64,000 nt of DNA, taken from positions 4,712,001 through 4,776,000 of the forward strand of contig NZ_JACCFO010000001.1 in assembly GCF_013410565.1 (NCBI RefSeq), read 5' to 3'. Within the stretch, counting starts at the first letter, position 1. Each line of letters starts with the position of its first letter. Below, piece by piece: positions 15,697-27,245 of the stretch. The stretch comes from Streptomonospora nanhaiensis (GTDB lineage Bacteria > Actinomycetota > Actinomycetes > Streptosporangiales > Streptosporangiaceae). The notes beneath the pieces are model-generated. The model saw nothing but the letters and a program-made list of their open reading frames with translations, made no database searches and was not told where the DNA came from. A program made the position numbers and the translations under genes.

Positions 15697-16224
15697 CTAC
15701 TTGAGCCGGAACCCGTCGCAGGCGATGAACGCGCCGTCGTCGGTGGTCCACACGACCGTGTAGACGCCGCCGGGCGCCGATTCCGGAGGTTCGGGGAAGT
15801 CGCCGGGGAACGTGATCCGCGCCCATTCGGTGCCCGAGGCGGTGGCGGTGGCCTCGTAGGCCTGGTCGTCGGGTGCGGTCACCCGGGCGGTCACGGGGAC
15901 CTCGCCGTCGCCCTCGGTGTCGCGCACGCCGATCTCGGCGCCCTGCTCGGCCTTGGCGCGCGGCGCCGAGGTCTCCCACGCGCCGGGTGCGTTGCCGCTC
16001 AGCCGCGGCTCGCAGGCCATGGACTCGGCGTTGAAGCGCAGCTCGGCCAGTGCCGAGGGGTCGGCGGCCGGACCCGAGGAGCCGCTGCTGGGGGCGATCA
16101 TCGTCTCCAGCTCCTCCATGGTCGGCCCCGGCTCGGAGCCGCACGCGCTGAGCGCCAGGCAGCCGGCCAGGGCAAAGGGGAGCAGGACACGGCGAAGGGG
16201 CACACGAGGGAGGTGTTGGGGCAC
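15697..16224 (-). CDS. putative lipoprotein
   Basis: A 175-residue secreted protein. The N-terminus has arginines, a hydrophobic stretch and the lipobox LSAC near residue 26, so it should be cleaved there and lipid-anchored on the outer face of the membrane. The mature part has two further cysteines (in SMACEPR and FIACDGF) that could form a disulfide, and a beta-rich C-terminal half with TVVWTTDDGAF. I do not recognise the family. The GTG at 16224 follows a TAGTCT hexamer by seven bases with no Shine-Dalgarno, suggesting a leaderless message. It lies downstream of the HisN-like gene on the same strand. Confidence 0.72.
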   Translation of the reverse strand: MPQHLPRVPLRRVLLPFALAGCLALSACGSEPGPTMEELETMIAPSSGSSGPAADPSALAELRFNAESMACEPRLSGNAPGAWETSAPRAKAEQGAEIGVRDTEGDGEVPVTARVTAPDDQAYEATATASGTEWARITFPGDFPEPPESAPGGVYTVVWTTDDGAFIACDGFRLK

Positions 16225-16310
16225 GAGCGGCAGACTACTACGCGTTCGCGCCCGTTCGGACCGGTATCGCGGGTCCCGGCCGCCCCGCGCACCGGTGCGG
16301 CGGCCCGCGC

Positions 16311-17135
16311 TCAGGTCAGGCGCAGCGGAGCCGGCCCGCCGCCGGGGGTGGGGCCGCCGTTGAGCCAGGTCAGGACCTGGTCGTGCAGGACGCCGTTGGT
16401 GCACACCAGCGCACCGCCGTCGGCGAAGTCCTGCCCGCGCAGGTCGGTGGCGCGCCCGCCCGCCTCCTCCAGGATCACCGACAGGGGAGCGGCGTCCCAC
16501 AGCGACAGCTCGGGCTCGGCGGAGATGTCCACCGCGCCCTCGGCGACCATCACGTGCGACCAGAAGTCGCCGTAGGCCCGGGTGCGCCACACCGAGCGGG
16601 TGAGGTTGAGGAAGGTGTCCAGCCGCTGCTGGGCCTCCCACTCCGCCAGCTCCGAGAACGACAGGGAGGCGTCCTCCAGCGCCGAGACGCCCGAGACCCG
16701 GCAGCGCGTGGCCTTGGTCAGGCTGCGGCCGGTCCAGGTGCCCCCGCCGCGCGACGCCCACCAGCGGCGGGTCAGCGCGGGCGCCGAGACCACGCCCATG
16801 ACGGGGCGGTCGCCTTCGAGCAGCGCGATCAGGGTCGCCCACACCGGGACGCCCCGCACGTAGTTCTTGGTGCCGTCGATGGGGTCCAGGACCCACACCC
16901 GGTGGCTGACGCCGGTCTTGCCGTACTCCTCGCCGATCACGGCGTCGCGCGGCCGGGCGCGGGACAGCACGCCGCGCAGCGTCTCCTCGACCGAGCGGTC
17001 GGCCTCGGTGACCGGGGTGAGGTCGGGCTTGGTGTCCACCTTGAGGTCGAGTGCGCGGAAGTGCTTGAGGGAGATGTCGTCGGCCGCGTCGGCGAGGACG
17101 TGGGCCAGACGCAGATCATCGTCATAGGACGCCAT
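16311..17135 (-). CDS. inositol monophosphatase-family phosphatase, HisN-like
   Basis: A 274-residue Mg-dependent phosphatase of the IMPase superfamily. Metal-binding motifs are in order: the first Glu in VIGEEYG near residue 70, DPIDGTKNY near 88, and WDAAPLSVILEEAGG near 215. Length and the GTKNYVRGVPVWATLIAL segment resemble actinobacterial histidinol-phosphate phosphatase HisN; inositol-1-phosphatase is the alternative. The ATG at 17135 is preceded by TAGCGT at eight bases and lacks a Shine-Dalgarno. Confidence 0.85.
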   Translation of the reverse strand: MASYDDDLRLAHVLADAADDISLKHFRALDLKVDTKPDLTPVTEADRSVEETLRGVLSRARPRDAVIGEEYGKTGVSHRVWVLDPIDGTKNYVRGVPVWATLIALLEGDRPVMGVVSAPALTRRWWASRGGGTWTGRSLTKATRCRVSGVSALEDASLSFSELAEWEAQQRLDTFLNLTRSVWRTRAYGDFWSHVMVAEGAVDISAEPELSLWDAAPLSVILEEAGGRATDLRGQDFADGGALVCTNGVLHDQVLTWLNGGPTPGGGPAPLRLT

Positions 17136-17252
17136 GGCGGCTAACGCTACCTTTCCAACGGCCGGTGCGGGCGACGGCGCCCCTGCTGATCCGCCCGGCG
17201 GCCGGGCGGGGAAGGACGCGAGCCGACGCGCCTCACGTGACAGTATGACCGC

Positions 17253-17858
17253 ATGACCCACGCGAACGGGCGGCCGACTCCGCCGCCGGAAGGCTCCGCC
17301 ACGCGGACCCGGCTGCTGGACGCGGCCTACGTCGAGGTCGTGGCCGGGCGGTGGGCGCGGATGCGCATGGCCGACATCGCCGCCGCCGCGGGGGTGTCCC
17401 GCCAGACCCTCTACAACGAGTTCGGCAGCAAGGAGGGCCTGCTCCAGGCGGTGGTGGTGCGCGAGGCCGGCCAGTTCCTCGACACCGTCGAGCGCATCCT
17501 GAGCGGCGCCGGCGAGGACCCCGCCCACGCGGTGGCGGAGTCGGCCCGGTGGGCGCTGGCGGCCTCGGCGGAGAACCCGCTGCTGGGCGCGGTGATCACC
17601 GGCGACTCCGAACTGCTGCCCGTGCTGACCACGCGGGCCGAGCCGCTGCACGTGGAGCTGGGCTCGCGGATGGCCGACTGCCTGCTGGAGCGGCTGCCGG
17701 AGGTCGGGCGCGCCGACGCCGAGGCCGTGGCCGAGGTCGCGCTGCGGCTGATCCTGTCCTACGTGCTGCTGCCCACCGACCCCGACCAGGCGGCGCGGCG
17801 GGTGGAGCTGGCGGTGCACGGCATGATCGGCGCGGTCAGCGGCCACGCCCGCCGCTGA
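17253..17858 (+). CDS. TetR family transcriptional regulator
   Basis: A 201-residue TetR-type repressor. The N-terminal helix-turn-helix is clear: TRTRLLDAA begins it and MADIAAAAGVSRQTLYNEFGSKEGLL (about residues 43-68) holds the recognition helix. The C-terminal helical ligand domain follows with no recognisable ligand signature. The ATG at 17253 has no Shine-Dalgarno, and a CAGTAT hexamer ends six bases before it. It is divergent from the HisN-like gene and 73 bases before the HAD phosphatase; either could be a target, which is inference. Confidence 0.88.
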   Translation: MTHANGRPTPPPEGSATRTRLLDAAYVEVVAGRWARMRMADIAAAAGVSRQTLYNEFGSKEGLLQAVVVREAGQFLDTVERILSGAGEDPAHAVAESARWALAASAENPLLGAVITGDSELLPVLTTRAEPLHVELGSRMADCLLERLPEVGRADAEAVAEVALRLILSYVLLPTDPDQAARRVELAVHGMIGAVSGHARR

Positions 17859-17931
17859 GCGCCGCCGGGGCGCACGCCGACACCGTGCGCCCGTGCGGGT
17901 GCGCGCGGGCGCCGGGTGAGAGGGTGGTGGC

Positions 17932-18654
17932 GTGAGTGAGACGACCATGGTCCAGTACCCGGCCCCGGAGCCGCCCGCGTTCCTGTTCGACCTCGACGGC
18001 ACGCTGGTGGACAGCGTCTACCAGCACGTGATCGCCTGGCGCACCGCGCTGGCGGCCATGGGGATCGACCTCGCGGTGTGGCGCATCCACCGCCGTATCG
18101 GCATGAGCGGCGGCCTGTTCGTGTCGGCGCTGATGCGTGAGACCGGCCTGGAGCTGTCGGCCGAGGAGGTCGAGGAGATCCAGCGCCGGCACGCCGAGGA
18201 GTACCTGCGCCAGCACGACTCGGTGCGCCCGCTGCCCGGCGCGCCCGAGCTGCTGCGCGCGCTGACCGAGCGGGGCGTGAAGTGGGCCATCGCCACCAGC
18301 GGCCGCGCCGAGACCGCGCGCACCGCGCTGGGGATCCTCGGGCTGCCCGAGGACACCCCGATGGTGACCCGCGACCAGGTGCGCCACGCCAAGCCCGACC
18401 CCGACCTGTTCCTCGCCGCGGCGGCCCACCTGGGGGTGGACCCGCGCGGCGCCATGGTGGTCGGCGACAGCGTGTGGGACCTGCTGGCGGCCCGCCGCGC
18501 CGGCGCGCTGGGGGTCGGCGTGCTGTCGGGCGGCTACGGCCGCGACGAGCTGGAGCGCACCGGCGCCTACCGGGTCTACCGCGACACCGGGGACATGCTG
18601 GACCGGCTGGACGAGCTGGGGATCAGACGACCAGGCCCAGCAGCGTCGAGATGA
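17932..18654 (+). CDS. HAD-superfamily phosphatase (phosphoglycolate-phosphatase-like)
   Basis: A 240-residue HAD hydrolase. Motif I FDLDGTLVDS near residues 22-31 supplies the nucleophilic aspartate, the ATSGR block near 122 is motif II, KPDPDLFL near 155 is motif III and VVGDSVWDLLAARRAGA near 178 is motif IV. The helical cap between motifs I and II places it among beta-phosphoglucomutase/phosphoglycolate phosphatase types; the substrate is not readable. GAGAGGG precedes the GTG. Its end overlaps the convergent membrane-protein gene by 32 bases. Confidence 0.88.
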   Translation: MSETTMVQYPAPEPPAFLFDLDGTLVDSVYQHVIAWRTALAAMGIDLAVWRIHRRIGMSGGLFVSALMRETGLELSAEEVEEIQRRHAEEYLRQHDSVRPLPGAPELLRALTERGVKWAIATSGRAETARTALGILGLPEDTPMVTRDQVRHAKPDPDLFLAAAAHLGVDPRGAMVVGDSVWDLLAARRAGALGVGVLSGGYGRDELERTGAYRVYRDTGDMLDRLDELGIRRPGPAASR

Positions 18655-18952
18655 GCAGCACCACGCTCACCGCCAGCAGCACGAAGGCGAAGTACTGCAT
18701 GGGCACGAAGAAGAACGTGTGCTGGTTGCGGTACAGGACGGGCTGTCCGGTCTGCGGGTGGAACCCCTGCCGCGGGGCGTTGAGCCGCTGGCCGATGAAG
18801 AAGACAGCCACGCCGGCGACCACCATGCCGCCCGAGACGCCGAAGAGCGCCAGGTCGCTGCCCAGCACGGCCTCGGTGACGAGCCCGGCGGGTACGCAGC
18901 ACAGTCCGGTGATCAGCAGGACGAGAATGCCCCAGCCGCGCCAGATGATCAT
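18623..18952 (-). CDS. small integral membrane protein
   Basis: A 109-residue protein with three hydrophobic segments: residues 8-27, 36-53 and about 86-107. Between the second and third lies a polar loop, about 55-82, that includes HPQTGQPVLYRNQHTFFF. I do not recognise a named family. The start ATG at 18952 has TTATCT one base upstream and no clear Shine-Dalgarno. The gene overlaps the 3' end of the HAD phosphatase on the other strand, so antisense interference is possible. Confidence 0.7.
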   Translation of the reverse strand: MIIWRGWGILVLLITGLCCVPAGLVTEAVLGSDLALFGVSGGMVVAGVAVFFIGQRLNAPRQGFHPQTGQPVLYRNQHTFFFVPMQYFAFVLLAVSVVLLISTLLGLVV

Positions 18953-19071
18953 GAGATAAGTCCAAAAGGGTGGAAAACGGAATCGGCGGCACAGGAATAT
19001 ACACCTGTCACATCCGCCGCACGCACCCCGTGCGCCGCCGGTGACCGCATTCGGCCAGGTCGGAGGGCCTC

Positions 19072-20064
19072 TCAGGCGCGGTCGTCACCCGGTTCGCGGC
19101 TGCTGAGCAGGCGGCGCAGGGACGCCACCCGGTCGGGGGCGAGCACGCCGTCGGCCACGCCCGCGTCCAGCCCGCAGCCGGGCGCGCCCGCCGTGTGCGG
19201 GCAGCCCGGCGGGCACGCGGCCACCGCCTCGGCCAGGTCGGCGAACCCGGCCACCACGTCGTCGGGGCTGATGTGGGCCAGCCCGAAGCTGCGCACGCCC
19301 GGGGTGTCGATGATCCAGCCGCCCTCGAACGGCAGCGCCACCGCCGAGGTGGAGGTGTGCCGGCCCCGCCCGGTGACCGGGTTGACGTCGCCCACCGCCC
19401 GCGCGGCGGCGGGCACCAGCAGGTTGACCAGGGTGGACTTGCCCACACCCGAGGAGCCGATCAGCACGCTGGTGCGCCCCGCCAGGCGGGCGCTGAGGGC
19501 GTCCAGGCCCTGGTCGCGGCGTGTGACGACGTGGGGGACGTCCAGGCCGGCGTAGGTGCGCAGCAGGTCGTCGGGGCCGGCGAGGTCGGCCTTGGTCAGG
19601 CACAGCAGGGGGTCCAGTCCGGCGTCGACGGCCGCGACCAGGCAGCGGTCGATGAAGCGGGGCTGGGGGTCGGGGTCGGCCAGCGCCGCCACGATCACCA
19701 ACTGGTCGGCGTTGGCCACGATCACGCGCTCGACGGGGTCGGTGTCGTCGGCGGTGCGGCGCAGCACCGAGCGGCGCTCCTCGACCCGCACCACGCGGGC
19801 CAGGGTGTCGGGGCGGCCCGACAGGTCGCCCACCAGGGCCACGCGGTCGCCCACGACGATGCTGCCGCGCCCCAGTTCGCGCGCCTTCATGGCGACCACC
19901 GGGCGGTCCTCGACCAGGCAGCGGTAGCGGCCGCGGTCGACGGCGGTGACGAACCCCTCGCGGGCGTCCTCGTGCTTGGGGCGGATGCGGGTGCGCGGCC
20001 GGGAGCCGCCGCGCGCCCGGACCCGGACGTCGTCCTCGTCCAGGGGGCGCCGCCCGCCGCTCAC
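19072..20064 (-). CDS. rsgA: ribosome small subunit-dependent GTPase A
   Basis: A 330-residue circularly permuted GTPase that helps 30S subunit maturation. Motif order is the permuted one: LCLTKAD (G4) precedes [10 protein letters not shown] (G1), then [10 protein letters not shown] (G3). An N-terminal OB fold (about residues 30-110) and a C-terminal zinc knuckle with C-x4-C-x-H-x5-C ([14 protein letters not shown]) complete the protein. It starts at a GTG that overlaps the aroA stop by four bases (GTGA), so the two are translationally coupled. Confidence 0.95.
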   Translation of the reverse strand: MSGGRRPLDEDDVRVRARGGSRPRTRIRPKHEDAREGFVTAVDRGRYRCLVEDRPVVAMKARELGRGSIVVGDRVALVGDLSGRPDTLARVVRVEERRSVLRRTADDTDPVERVIVANADQLVIVAALADPDPQPRFIDRCLVAAVDAGLDPLLCLTKADLAGPDDLLRTYAGLDVPHVVTRRDQGLDALSARLAGRTSVLIGSSGVGKSTLVNLLVPAAARAVGDVNPVTGRGRHTSTSAVALPFEGGWIIDTPGVRSFGLAHISPDDVVAGFADLAEAVAACPPGCPHTAGAPGCGLDAGVADGVLAPDRVASLRRLLSSREPGDDRA

Positions 20065-21335
20065 CGCGCCACCTCGGCCCACAGGCCGGGGAAGTCGGGC
20101 AGAGTCTTGGCGGTCGTGGCGATGTTCTCCACCTCCACCCCGGGCACCGCCAGGCCGATCACCGCGCCGGACGTGGCCATCCGGTGGTCGTCGTAGGAGT
20201 GGAACACCCCGCCGCGCAGCGGGCGCGGCCGGACCACCAGGCCGTCGGGCAGCTCCTCGGCGTCGCCGCCCAGGGCGTTGATCTCGCGGACCAGGGCCGC
20301 GATCCGGTCGGTCTCGTGCCGGCGCAGGTGGGCGATCCCGGTCAGCCGCGAGGGGGTGGCGGCCAGCGCGGCCACGGCGGCCACCGTGGGGGTCAGCTCG
20401 CCGACCTCGCGCAGGTCGGCGGTGATGCCCCGGACCTCGCCGGTGCCGCGCAGGGTCAGGCCCTCGGCGGTGCGGGAGACCTCGCCGCCCATCTCGGCGA
20501 AGATCCCGCGCAGGGCGTCGCCGGGCTGGGTGGTGCGCTCCGGCCAGCCGGCGATGGTGACCCGGCCGCCGGTGACCAGGGCGGCGGCCAGGAACGGCGC
20601 GGCGTTGGAGAGGTCGGGCTCGACCACGACCTCGGCGGCCTTCACCGGACCCGGCGCCACCCGCCAGACGTCGGGCTCGGCGGTGTCGACGGACACACCC
20701 GCCGCCCGCAGCATCTCGACGGTCATGTCCAGGTGGGGGCGGGAGGGCACCGGCGGGCCGTCGTGGCGGACCTCCACACCCCGCTCGAAGCGCGCGCCCG
20801 ACAGCAGCAGCGCCGAGACGAACTGGGAGGACCCCGAGGCGTCGAGGGTGACCGCGCCGCCGCGCACCGACCCGCTGCCGCGCACGGTCACCGGCAGCGC
20901 GCCGCGCCCGCCGTCGTCGATGTCGGCGCCCAGCGCGCGCAGCGCCGCCAGCAGCGGGCCCACGGGCCGCTCGCGCGCGCGGGGGTCGCCGTCGAACTCC
21001 ACCGGGCCCTCGGCCAGGGCGGCCACCGGCGGGGCGAAGCGCATCACGGTGCCGGCGTTGCCGACGTCGACCCGCGCCGGGCCGCGCGGCGGTGCGGGCA
21101 CCACCGCCCAGTCGTCGCCGTCGGGGGTGACGGTGACACCCATGGCGCGCAGCGCGGCGGCCATAAGGTCGGTGTCGCGGCTGCGCAGGGGGCGGCGGAC
21201 CACACTGGGGGTCTCCGACAGCGCCGCGATGATCAGCGCGCGGTTGGTCATCGACTTGGAGCCGGGCAGCGTGACCGTGGCGTCCACGGGTGTGCGGGCG
21301 ACGGGGGCGGGCCAGTGCGGCGCGGAGTCGGGCAT
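20061..21335 (-). CDS. aroA: 3-phosphoshikimate 1-carboxyvinyltransferase (EPSP synthase)
   Basis: A 424-residue EPSP synthase, joining shikimate-3-phosphate and PEP in aromatic amino acid synthesis. Family motifs are [12 protein letters not shown] near residue 23, GNAGTVMRF near 93 with the PEP-site glycine, and the [11 protein letters not shown] segment near 333. The [10 protein letters not shown] and GNAGTxxRF forms resemble actinobacterial class I enzymes. The ATG at 21335 is preceded by TAACCT at six bases and no Shine-Dalgarno. It forms an operon with rsgA. Confidence 0.95.
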   Translation of the reverse strand: MPDSAPHWPAPVARTPVDATVTLPGSKSMTNRALIIAALSETPSVVRRPLRSRDTDLMAAALRAMGVTVTPDGDDWAVVPAPPRGPARVDVGNAGTVMRFAPPVAALAEGPVEFDGDPRARERPVGPLLAALRALGADIDDGGRGALPVTVRGSGSVRGGAVTLDASGSSQFVSALLLSGARFERGVEVRHDGPPVPSRPHLDMTVEMLRAAGVSVDTAEPDVWRVAPGPVKAAEVVVEPDLSNAAPFLAAALVTGGRVTIAGWPERTTQPGDALRGIFAEMGGEVSRTAEGLTLRGTGEVRGITADLREVGELTPTVAAVAALAATPSRLTGIAHLRRHETDRIAALVREINALGGDAEELPDGLVVRPRPLRGGVFHSYDDHRMATSGAVIGLAVPGVEVENIATTAKTLPDFPGLWAEVAR

Positions 21336-21454
21336 GCCTCAAGGTTAACGGCCCCGCCCCGGCCCCGCTGTGGGTCGCGGCGGCGCGGCCGGGCAGGCTG
21401 GACCTAGGAGCGGGCGGCCGCGGCCGCCCACGGCGCGGAGCGGGAGGCAGGGCA

Positions 21455-21937
21455 ATGGCGGACAAGAGCCACCACTACGAGGTCGCGGTGCGCTGGACGG
21501 GGAACACCGGGTCGGGCACCGCCGGGTACCGCGCCTACGAGCGCTCCCACGACATCACCGCCGAGGGGCGGCCCACGCTGCCGGGCTCGGCCGACGCGGC
21601 GTTCCGGGGCGACCCCGCGCGGTGGAACCCCGAGGACCTGCTCGTGGCCGCGCTCAGCGAGTGCCACATGCTGTCCTACCTGGCGCTGTCGGTGGCCGCG
21701 GGGGTCAACGTGGTGGCCTACACCGACACCGCGACCGGCACCATGGTCACCCACCGCGACTCCTCCGGTGAGTTCACCGAGGTCACCCTGCACCCGGTGG
21801 TCACCGTGGCCGAGGCGGGCATGGTCGGGGCCGCGGCCGAGCTGCACGAGCGGGCGCACCGGGCGTGCTTCATCGCCCGCTCGGTGAACTTCCCGGTGCG
21901 CCACGAGCCCGAGATCCGGGTGGCGGGCGCCGCCTGA
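21455..21937 (+). CDS. OsmC family peroxiredoxin
   Basis: A 160-residue OsmC-fold protein that should reduce organic hydroperoxides. The two redox cysteines are visible in LVAALSECHMLSYL (near residue 70) and RAHRACFIARSVNFPV (near residue 140), with the conserved NPEDLLVAALSECH helix. A strong GGGAGG precedes the ATG at 21455. The gene stands alone between aroA (divergent) and the SRAP gene. Confidence 0.9.
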   Translation: MADKSHHYEVAVRWTGNTGSGTAGYRAYERSHDITAEGRPTLPGSADAAFRGDPARWNPEDLLVAALSECHMLSYLALSVAAGVNVVAYTDTATGTMVTHRDSSGEFTEVTLHPVVTVAEAGMVGAAAELHERAHRACFIARSVNFPVRHEPEIRVAGAA

Positions 21938-22010
21938 GCCCGGCCGCGCGGACGCCGGTGGCGGCCGGCGGGCGGCGGTACCGTCGTGGCGCGCGGCTAG
22001 GCTGATCGCC

Positions 22011-22919
22011 ATGTGCGGTCGCTATGCCCAATCCCGCAACGCCCACGAGCTGCAGCTGGCGTTCGACTTCCCCGAGTCCGACGACCACGCGGTGCCGGGT
22101 GCGGACCGGGCGCCGGGCGCGCCGGGCCCCGTCGACACCCGCGCGTGGCCGCCGCTGGAGGAGCTGGCGCCCGACTACAACGTCGCCCCCGGCAAGACCG
22201 TCTACGCCGTGCTGGGCACCCCGCCCGGCGAGGCCGCCCGGGGCGCCGCGCCCGCGCACCGGGGCCCGCGCTCCCTGGGCACGCTGCGCTGGGGCCTGGT
22301 GCCCTCGTGGGCCAAGGACCCCGGCGTCGGCTACAAGATGATCAACGCCCGCAGCGAGACCGTCGCCGAGAAGCCGGCCTACCGCGCCGCGTTCGCCCGC
22401 CGCCGCTGCCTCATCCCCGCCGACGCCTACTACGAGTGGCAGCTGCTGCCCCAGGACGCCCCCGGCACCGCCGAGGCCGGCACCTCCCCGGCCACCGACC
22501 CCGCCCACCAGCGGCGCAAGGCCAAGTCCCGCAAGCGGCCCTACGCCATCGGCTACGCCGACGGCGCCCCGCTGGCGCTGGCCGGGCTGTTCGAGCGCTG
22601 GCGCGACCCCGGCCGCGCCGACGACGACCCCCGCGCCTGGCTGTGGAGCTGCACCATCGTCACCACCGAGGCCGCCCCCGAACTGGCCGGCATCCACGAG
22701 CGCATGCCCGTGGTGGTGCCGCCCGAGCTGTGGGCCACCTGGCTCGACCCCGCGTCGGGCCCCGACGACCTCCGGCGGGCGCTGTCGGCCACCCCCGTCG
22801 CCGACTTCGAGGTCCGGCCGGTGAGCACGGCCGTCAACAGCGTCCGCAACAACGGCCCCGAACTGCTCGCTCCGGCGGCCCCCGAACCCCCCGCCCCCGA
22901 GGACGCCACCCTGTTTTAA
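22011..22919 (+). CDS. SRAP-domain abasic-site protein (YedK/HMCES family)
   Basis: A 302-residue SRAP protein. Cys2, exposed after Met removal (MCGRYAQ), forms the covalent thiazolidine with abasic sites in single-stranded DNA. Other active-site residues are N112 in INARSET, E142 in YYEW and H229 in GIHERMP. A 30-residue insert near 45-80 and a basic loop with KAKSRKRP near 170 make it longer than E. coli YedK. The ATG follows a TAGGCT hexamer by seven bases without a Shine-Dalgarno; leaderless translation leaves Cys2 placement unaffected. Confidence 0.92.
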   Translation: MCGRYAQSRNAHELQLAFDFPESDDHAVPGADRAPGAPGPVDTRAWPPLEELAPDYNVAPGKTVYAVLGTPPGEAARGAAPAHRGPRSLGTLRWGLVPSWAKDPGVGYKMINARSETVAEKPAYRAAFARRRCLIPADAYYEWQLLPQDAPGTAEAGTSPATDPAHQRRKAKSRKRPYAIGYADGAPLALAGLFERWRDPGRADDDPRAWLWSCTIVTTEAAPELAGIHERMPVVVPPELWATWLDPASGPDDLRRALSATPVADFEVRPVSTAVNSVRNNGPELLAPAAPEPPAPEDATLF

Positions 22920-22992
22920 GAGCGGCCGGCCCGCCTCATCCGCCCCGTGCGCCACCCGAGCCCCGCCCGCACCGCGATCACGCACCCGGGGC

Positions 22993-23022
22993 TTTAACCC
23001 GCGTGCCCGCCCTGGGTATGGT
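22993..23022 (+). promoter_or_regulatory. candidate promoter of the thiC transcript
   Basis: TTTAAC (22993-22998), an 18-bp spacer and TATGGT (23017-23022) form a plausible vegetative promoter about 110 bases before the riboswitch. The -35 is a poor match, so this is tentative. Confidence 0.4.
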
Positions 23023-23130
23023 GGCCCCGGTCATGTGGACGGTGACACACCGTGGCCACGGTGCTCCGCTCCGCTGACCCGTACAACCCGCGCCCGTCGG
23101 CGGCCGACGGCGGGCGCGGCGCATAGCGAC

Positions 23131-24937
<1,807 letters not shown>

Positions 24938-24943
24938 CCGACC

Positions 24944-25013
24944 GGTGCGGCCGGCCGCGGGCGCCCGCGGCCGGCCGCACCCCACCGCCGCGCCCCGCGC
25001 CGGGGCGCGGCGG
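24944..25013. terminator. two perfect hairpins between thiC and the methyltransferase gene
   Basis: GGTGCGGCCGGCCGCGG (24944-24960) pairs with its exact complement at 24965-24981 over a 4-base loop, and CCGCCGCGCCCCG (24985-24997) with 25001-25013 over a 3-base loop. They fill the gap between convergent genes and should terminate both. Confidence 0.8.
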
Positions 25014-25014
25014 C

Positions 25015-25875
25015 TCAGCCGGGCTTGCGGGCGCTGGCCAGCAGGTGCACGCCCACGTAGTCGTCGGACTCCGCGGCCCGCAGCTCCATCTCGACGAGGC
25101 GGCCCATGGCGTGGGGGTCGCGGGAGAGCATCCCCTCGACCGTTGAGGCCGACAGCACGGTGCGCGGGCGCACCCACTCCGGCTCCAGGCCGACGTCGGT
25201 CAGCACCTCGCCGAGCTGCTCGCCGGTGAAGCAGCGCGTGATGGAGCCGTCGGGCCAGGGCACCAGGAGCACGTCGGCGCTGGGGGCGAAGCTCAGCTCG
25301 GGCCAGCAGTCCTGCTCGGCCAGCAGCGCCATGCCCAGCACCACGGAGTCGACGCACAAAAGCACCCGACCGCCCGGCCGCAGCACGCGCGCGATCTCGA
25401 CCAGGGACGCCTCGGTGGCCAGGTGGCGGGAGAGCACCCGGTTGTCGGCGACCACGCCGTCGAAGGCGGAGTCGGCGAACCCGGAGAGGAAGGTGGTGTC
25501 GCCCACCACCGCCCGCAGCCGCCCGGGCGCGGTGCGCCGCGCGGTGCGCGCGTGCCCGTTGACCAGGGTGAGTGGCCGCCGCGGCCGGGAGTCGGCCGAG
25601 GGCAGCAGGGTGACCACGTCGTGGCCGGCGGCCACGGCGCGGGGCGCGCCCCGGAAGTCGGGCGCGGACAGGTCCAGGATGCGGCCGGGCTCGGCGGGCA
25701 GCCACCGGGCGAGCTGGGCGTCGGCCACCGCCCAGTAGAACCGCCAGTAGGCGGACAGGGAGTCGCCCGACGCGAAGTGCGCGGCGGCGGAGCGCGCCTG
25801 ATGGGCCTCAGCCACCGGATCGGCGCCGGCCGGCGCGGCCGCGGGGCCCGACGCGGAACTGGAGGACGGTCGCAC
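25015..25875 (-). CDS. class I SAM-dependent methyltransferase-like protein
   Basis: A 286-residue protein with a Rossmann methyltransferase fold. A weak motif I is [11 protein letters not shown] near residue 65, followed by [12 protein letters not shown] near 140 and the [17 protein letters not shown] strand-turn near 163, the clearest methyltransferase signature. The glycine-rich loop is degenerate, so activity is uncertain. GGGAGAGGAG precedes the GTG at 25875. It is divergent from sigR across 237 bases. Target unknown. Confidence 0.75.
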   Translation of the reverse strand: MRPSSSSASGPAAAPAGADPVAEAHQARSAAAHFASGDSLSAYWRFYWAVADAQLARWLPAEPGRILDLSAPDFRGAPRAVAAGHDVVTLLPSADSRPRRPLTLVNGHARTARRTAPGRLRAVVGDTTFLSGFADSAFDGVVADNRVLSRHLATEASLVEIARVLRPGGRVLLCVDSVVLGMALLAEQDCWPELSFAPSADVLLVPWPDGSITRCFTGEQLGEVLTDVGLEPEWVRPRTVLSASTVEGMLSRDPHAMGRLVEMELRAAESDDYVGVHLLASARKPG

Positions 25876-25989
25876 GCATGCTCCTCTCCCACGTCTTTGC
25901 AGAGGGTTTTACCCGGACTCCCGCGGGGGTCACCTCCGCGGTCGGGCGGAAACCGAAAGATCTGTGCCGCACGTAACCGCACCCTAGGC

Positions 25990-26015
25990 GGAATCAGTGC
26001 GCTCGGCACGTTGTT
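25990..26015 (+). promoter_or_regulatory. SigR-type promoter upstream of sigR
   Basis: GGAAT (25990-25994), exactly 18 bases, then GTT (26013-26015) match the known SigR consensus GGAAT-N18/19-GTT. It lies about 100 bases before the long-form sigR start and implies positive feedback when RsrA releases SigR, as in Streptomyces. Confidence 0.8.
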
Positions 26016-26112
26016 GGCATGCACATCACCATCCGGCGGGCCGCCGGAGGCGTGGCGCGGTGCCGCCCGCCGCGCTCCCCGACGGCCAGACCAGGAGAGT
26101 AAAGGCAGGTCA

Positions 26113-26901
26113 ATGCCTACGGCTACCGCTGACTTCGTTGTCGTCCCCCCGGGCCAGGCCCCGCCCGGTGCGAATGTGCCCTCCGCTCCCGCGGCGTCGT
26201 ATCGTGAGGCTACGGTTGCCCCACGGGAGGCCAGCACAAGGAGGCAGGCGGGCTTGAATCAGGGCCAGGAGACACTCGACGAGCAGGGGGCTCGGTTCGA
26301 GCGGGACGTGCTCCCGTACTTGGACCAGCTCTATTCGGCGGCACTGCGGATGACCCGCAACCCCTCCGACGCCGAGGACCTCGTCCAGGAGACGTTCGCC
26401 AAGGCGTTCGGTTCGTTCCACCAGTTCAAGGAGGGGACGAACCTCAAGGCGTGGCTGTATCGGATCCTCACCAACACCTTTATCAACTCCTACCGCAAGA
26501 AGCAGCGCGAGCCCCGGCAGGCCGGTACCGAGGACGTCGAGGACTGGCAGCTCGCGCAGGCGGCCTCGCACTCCTCCTCCGGGCTGAAGTCGGCCGAGGC
26601 CGAGGCGCTGGAGCATCTGCCCGACACCGACGTCAAGCGAGCCCTCCAGGAGCTGCCCGAGGACTTCCGGATCGCCGTCTACCTCGCCGACGTCGAAGGC
26701 TTCGCCTACAAGGAGGTCGCCGAGATCATGGAGACCCCGATCGGCACGGTCATGTCGCGGCTGCACCGCGGTAGACGCCAGCTGCGTTCGATGCTGGAGG
26801 AGTACGCGGTCGACCGCGGGATCCTGCAGGCGTCCGACGGCGGGGGAATGGCCGTCGACGGGTCGGCGAACGGCGGGGCGAGTCGGAGGGACCAGCGATG
26901 A
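26113..26901 (+). CDS. sigR: thiol-oxidative-stress ECF sigma factor SigR
   Basis: An ECF sigma factor. Region 2 is [23 protein letters not shown] with [24 protein letters not shown] following, and region 4 is [30 protein letters not shown] plus [15 protein letters not shown]; these are close to Streptomyces SigR. Two starts are supported. The ATG at 26113 gives 262 residues with a 47-residue extension of low complexity. A TTG at 26254, nine bases after a perfect AAGGAGG, gives a 215-residue core form. Streptomyces makes a stable short and an unstable long SigR, so both may be real here. The ATGA overlap with rsrA couples the pair. Confidence 0.93.
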   Translation: MPTATADFVVVPPGQAPPGANVPSAPAASYREATVAPREASTRRQAGLNQGQETLDEQGARFERDVLPYLDQLYSAALRMTRNPSDAEDLVQETFAKAFGSFHQFKEGTNLKAWLYRILTNTFINSYRKKQREPRQAGTEDVEDWQLAQAASHSSSGLKSAEAEALEHLPDTDVKRALQELPEDFRIAVYLADVEGFAYKEVAEIMETPIGTVMSRLHRGRRQLRSMLEEYAVDRGILQASDGGGMAVDGSANGGASRRDQR

Positions 26902-27179
26902 GCTGCGGTGGAGAGCACGCTACCCCGTGCTCGGAGGTGCTGGCGAAGGTATACGCCTACATCGACGGGGAGCTGGACGATCACAACTACGCCGACATCC
27001 GCGAGCACCTGGACGAGTGCTCGCCGTGCCTGGCGGAGTACGGCCTGGAAGAGGTCGTGAAGAAGCTCGTGGCCAAGCACTGCGGCTCCGACCCCGTGCC
27101 CACCGACCTGCGCAGCAAGGTCCTGCACCGCTTGGAGGCCGCCCGCGCCGACCTCCAGGTGCGCGAGGGCGTCGACTAG
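26898..27179 (+). CDS. rsrA: zinc-binding redox anti-sigma factor RsrA
   Basis: A 93-residue anti-sigma factor of the ZAS family. H37-x3-C41-x2-C44 with C11 forms the zinc site; Cys3 and Cys62 are also present. All six positions coincide with those of S. coelicolor RsrA. It holds SigR in the reduced cytosol; disulfide formation expels zinc and frees SigR. Its ATG overlaps the sigR stop by four bases. A perfect 14-bp hairpin follows 67 bases downstream. Confidence 0.96.
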   Translation: MSCGGEHATPCSEVLAKVYAYIDGELDDHNYADIREHLDECSPCLAEYGLEEVVKKLVAKHCGSDPVPTDLRSKVLHRLEAARADLQVREGVD

Positions 27180-27245
27180 CTCGGCCGGCGGGCCCGCGGG
27201 GCCGGCGGCTTTGCCCGCCCGGGCCCCGACACCCTGACGCCGGAC

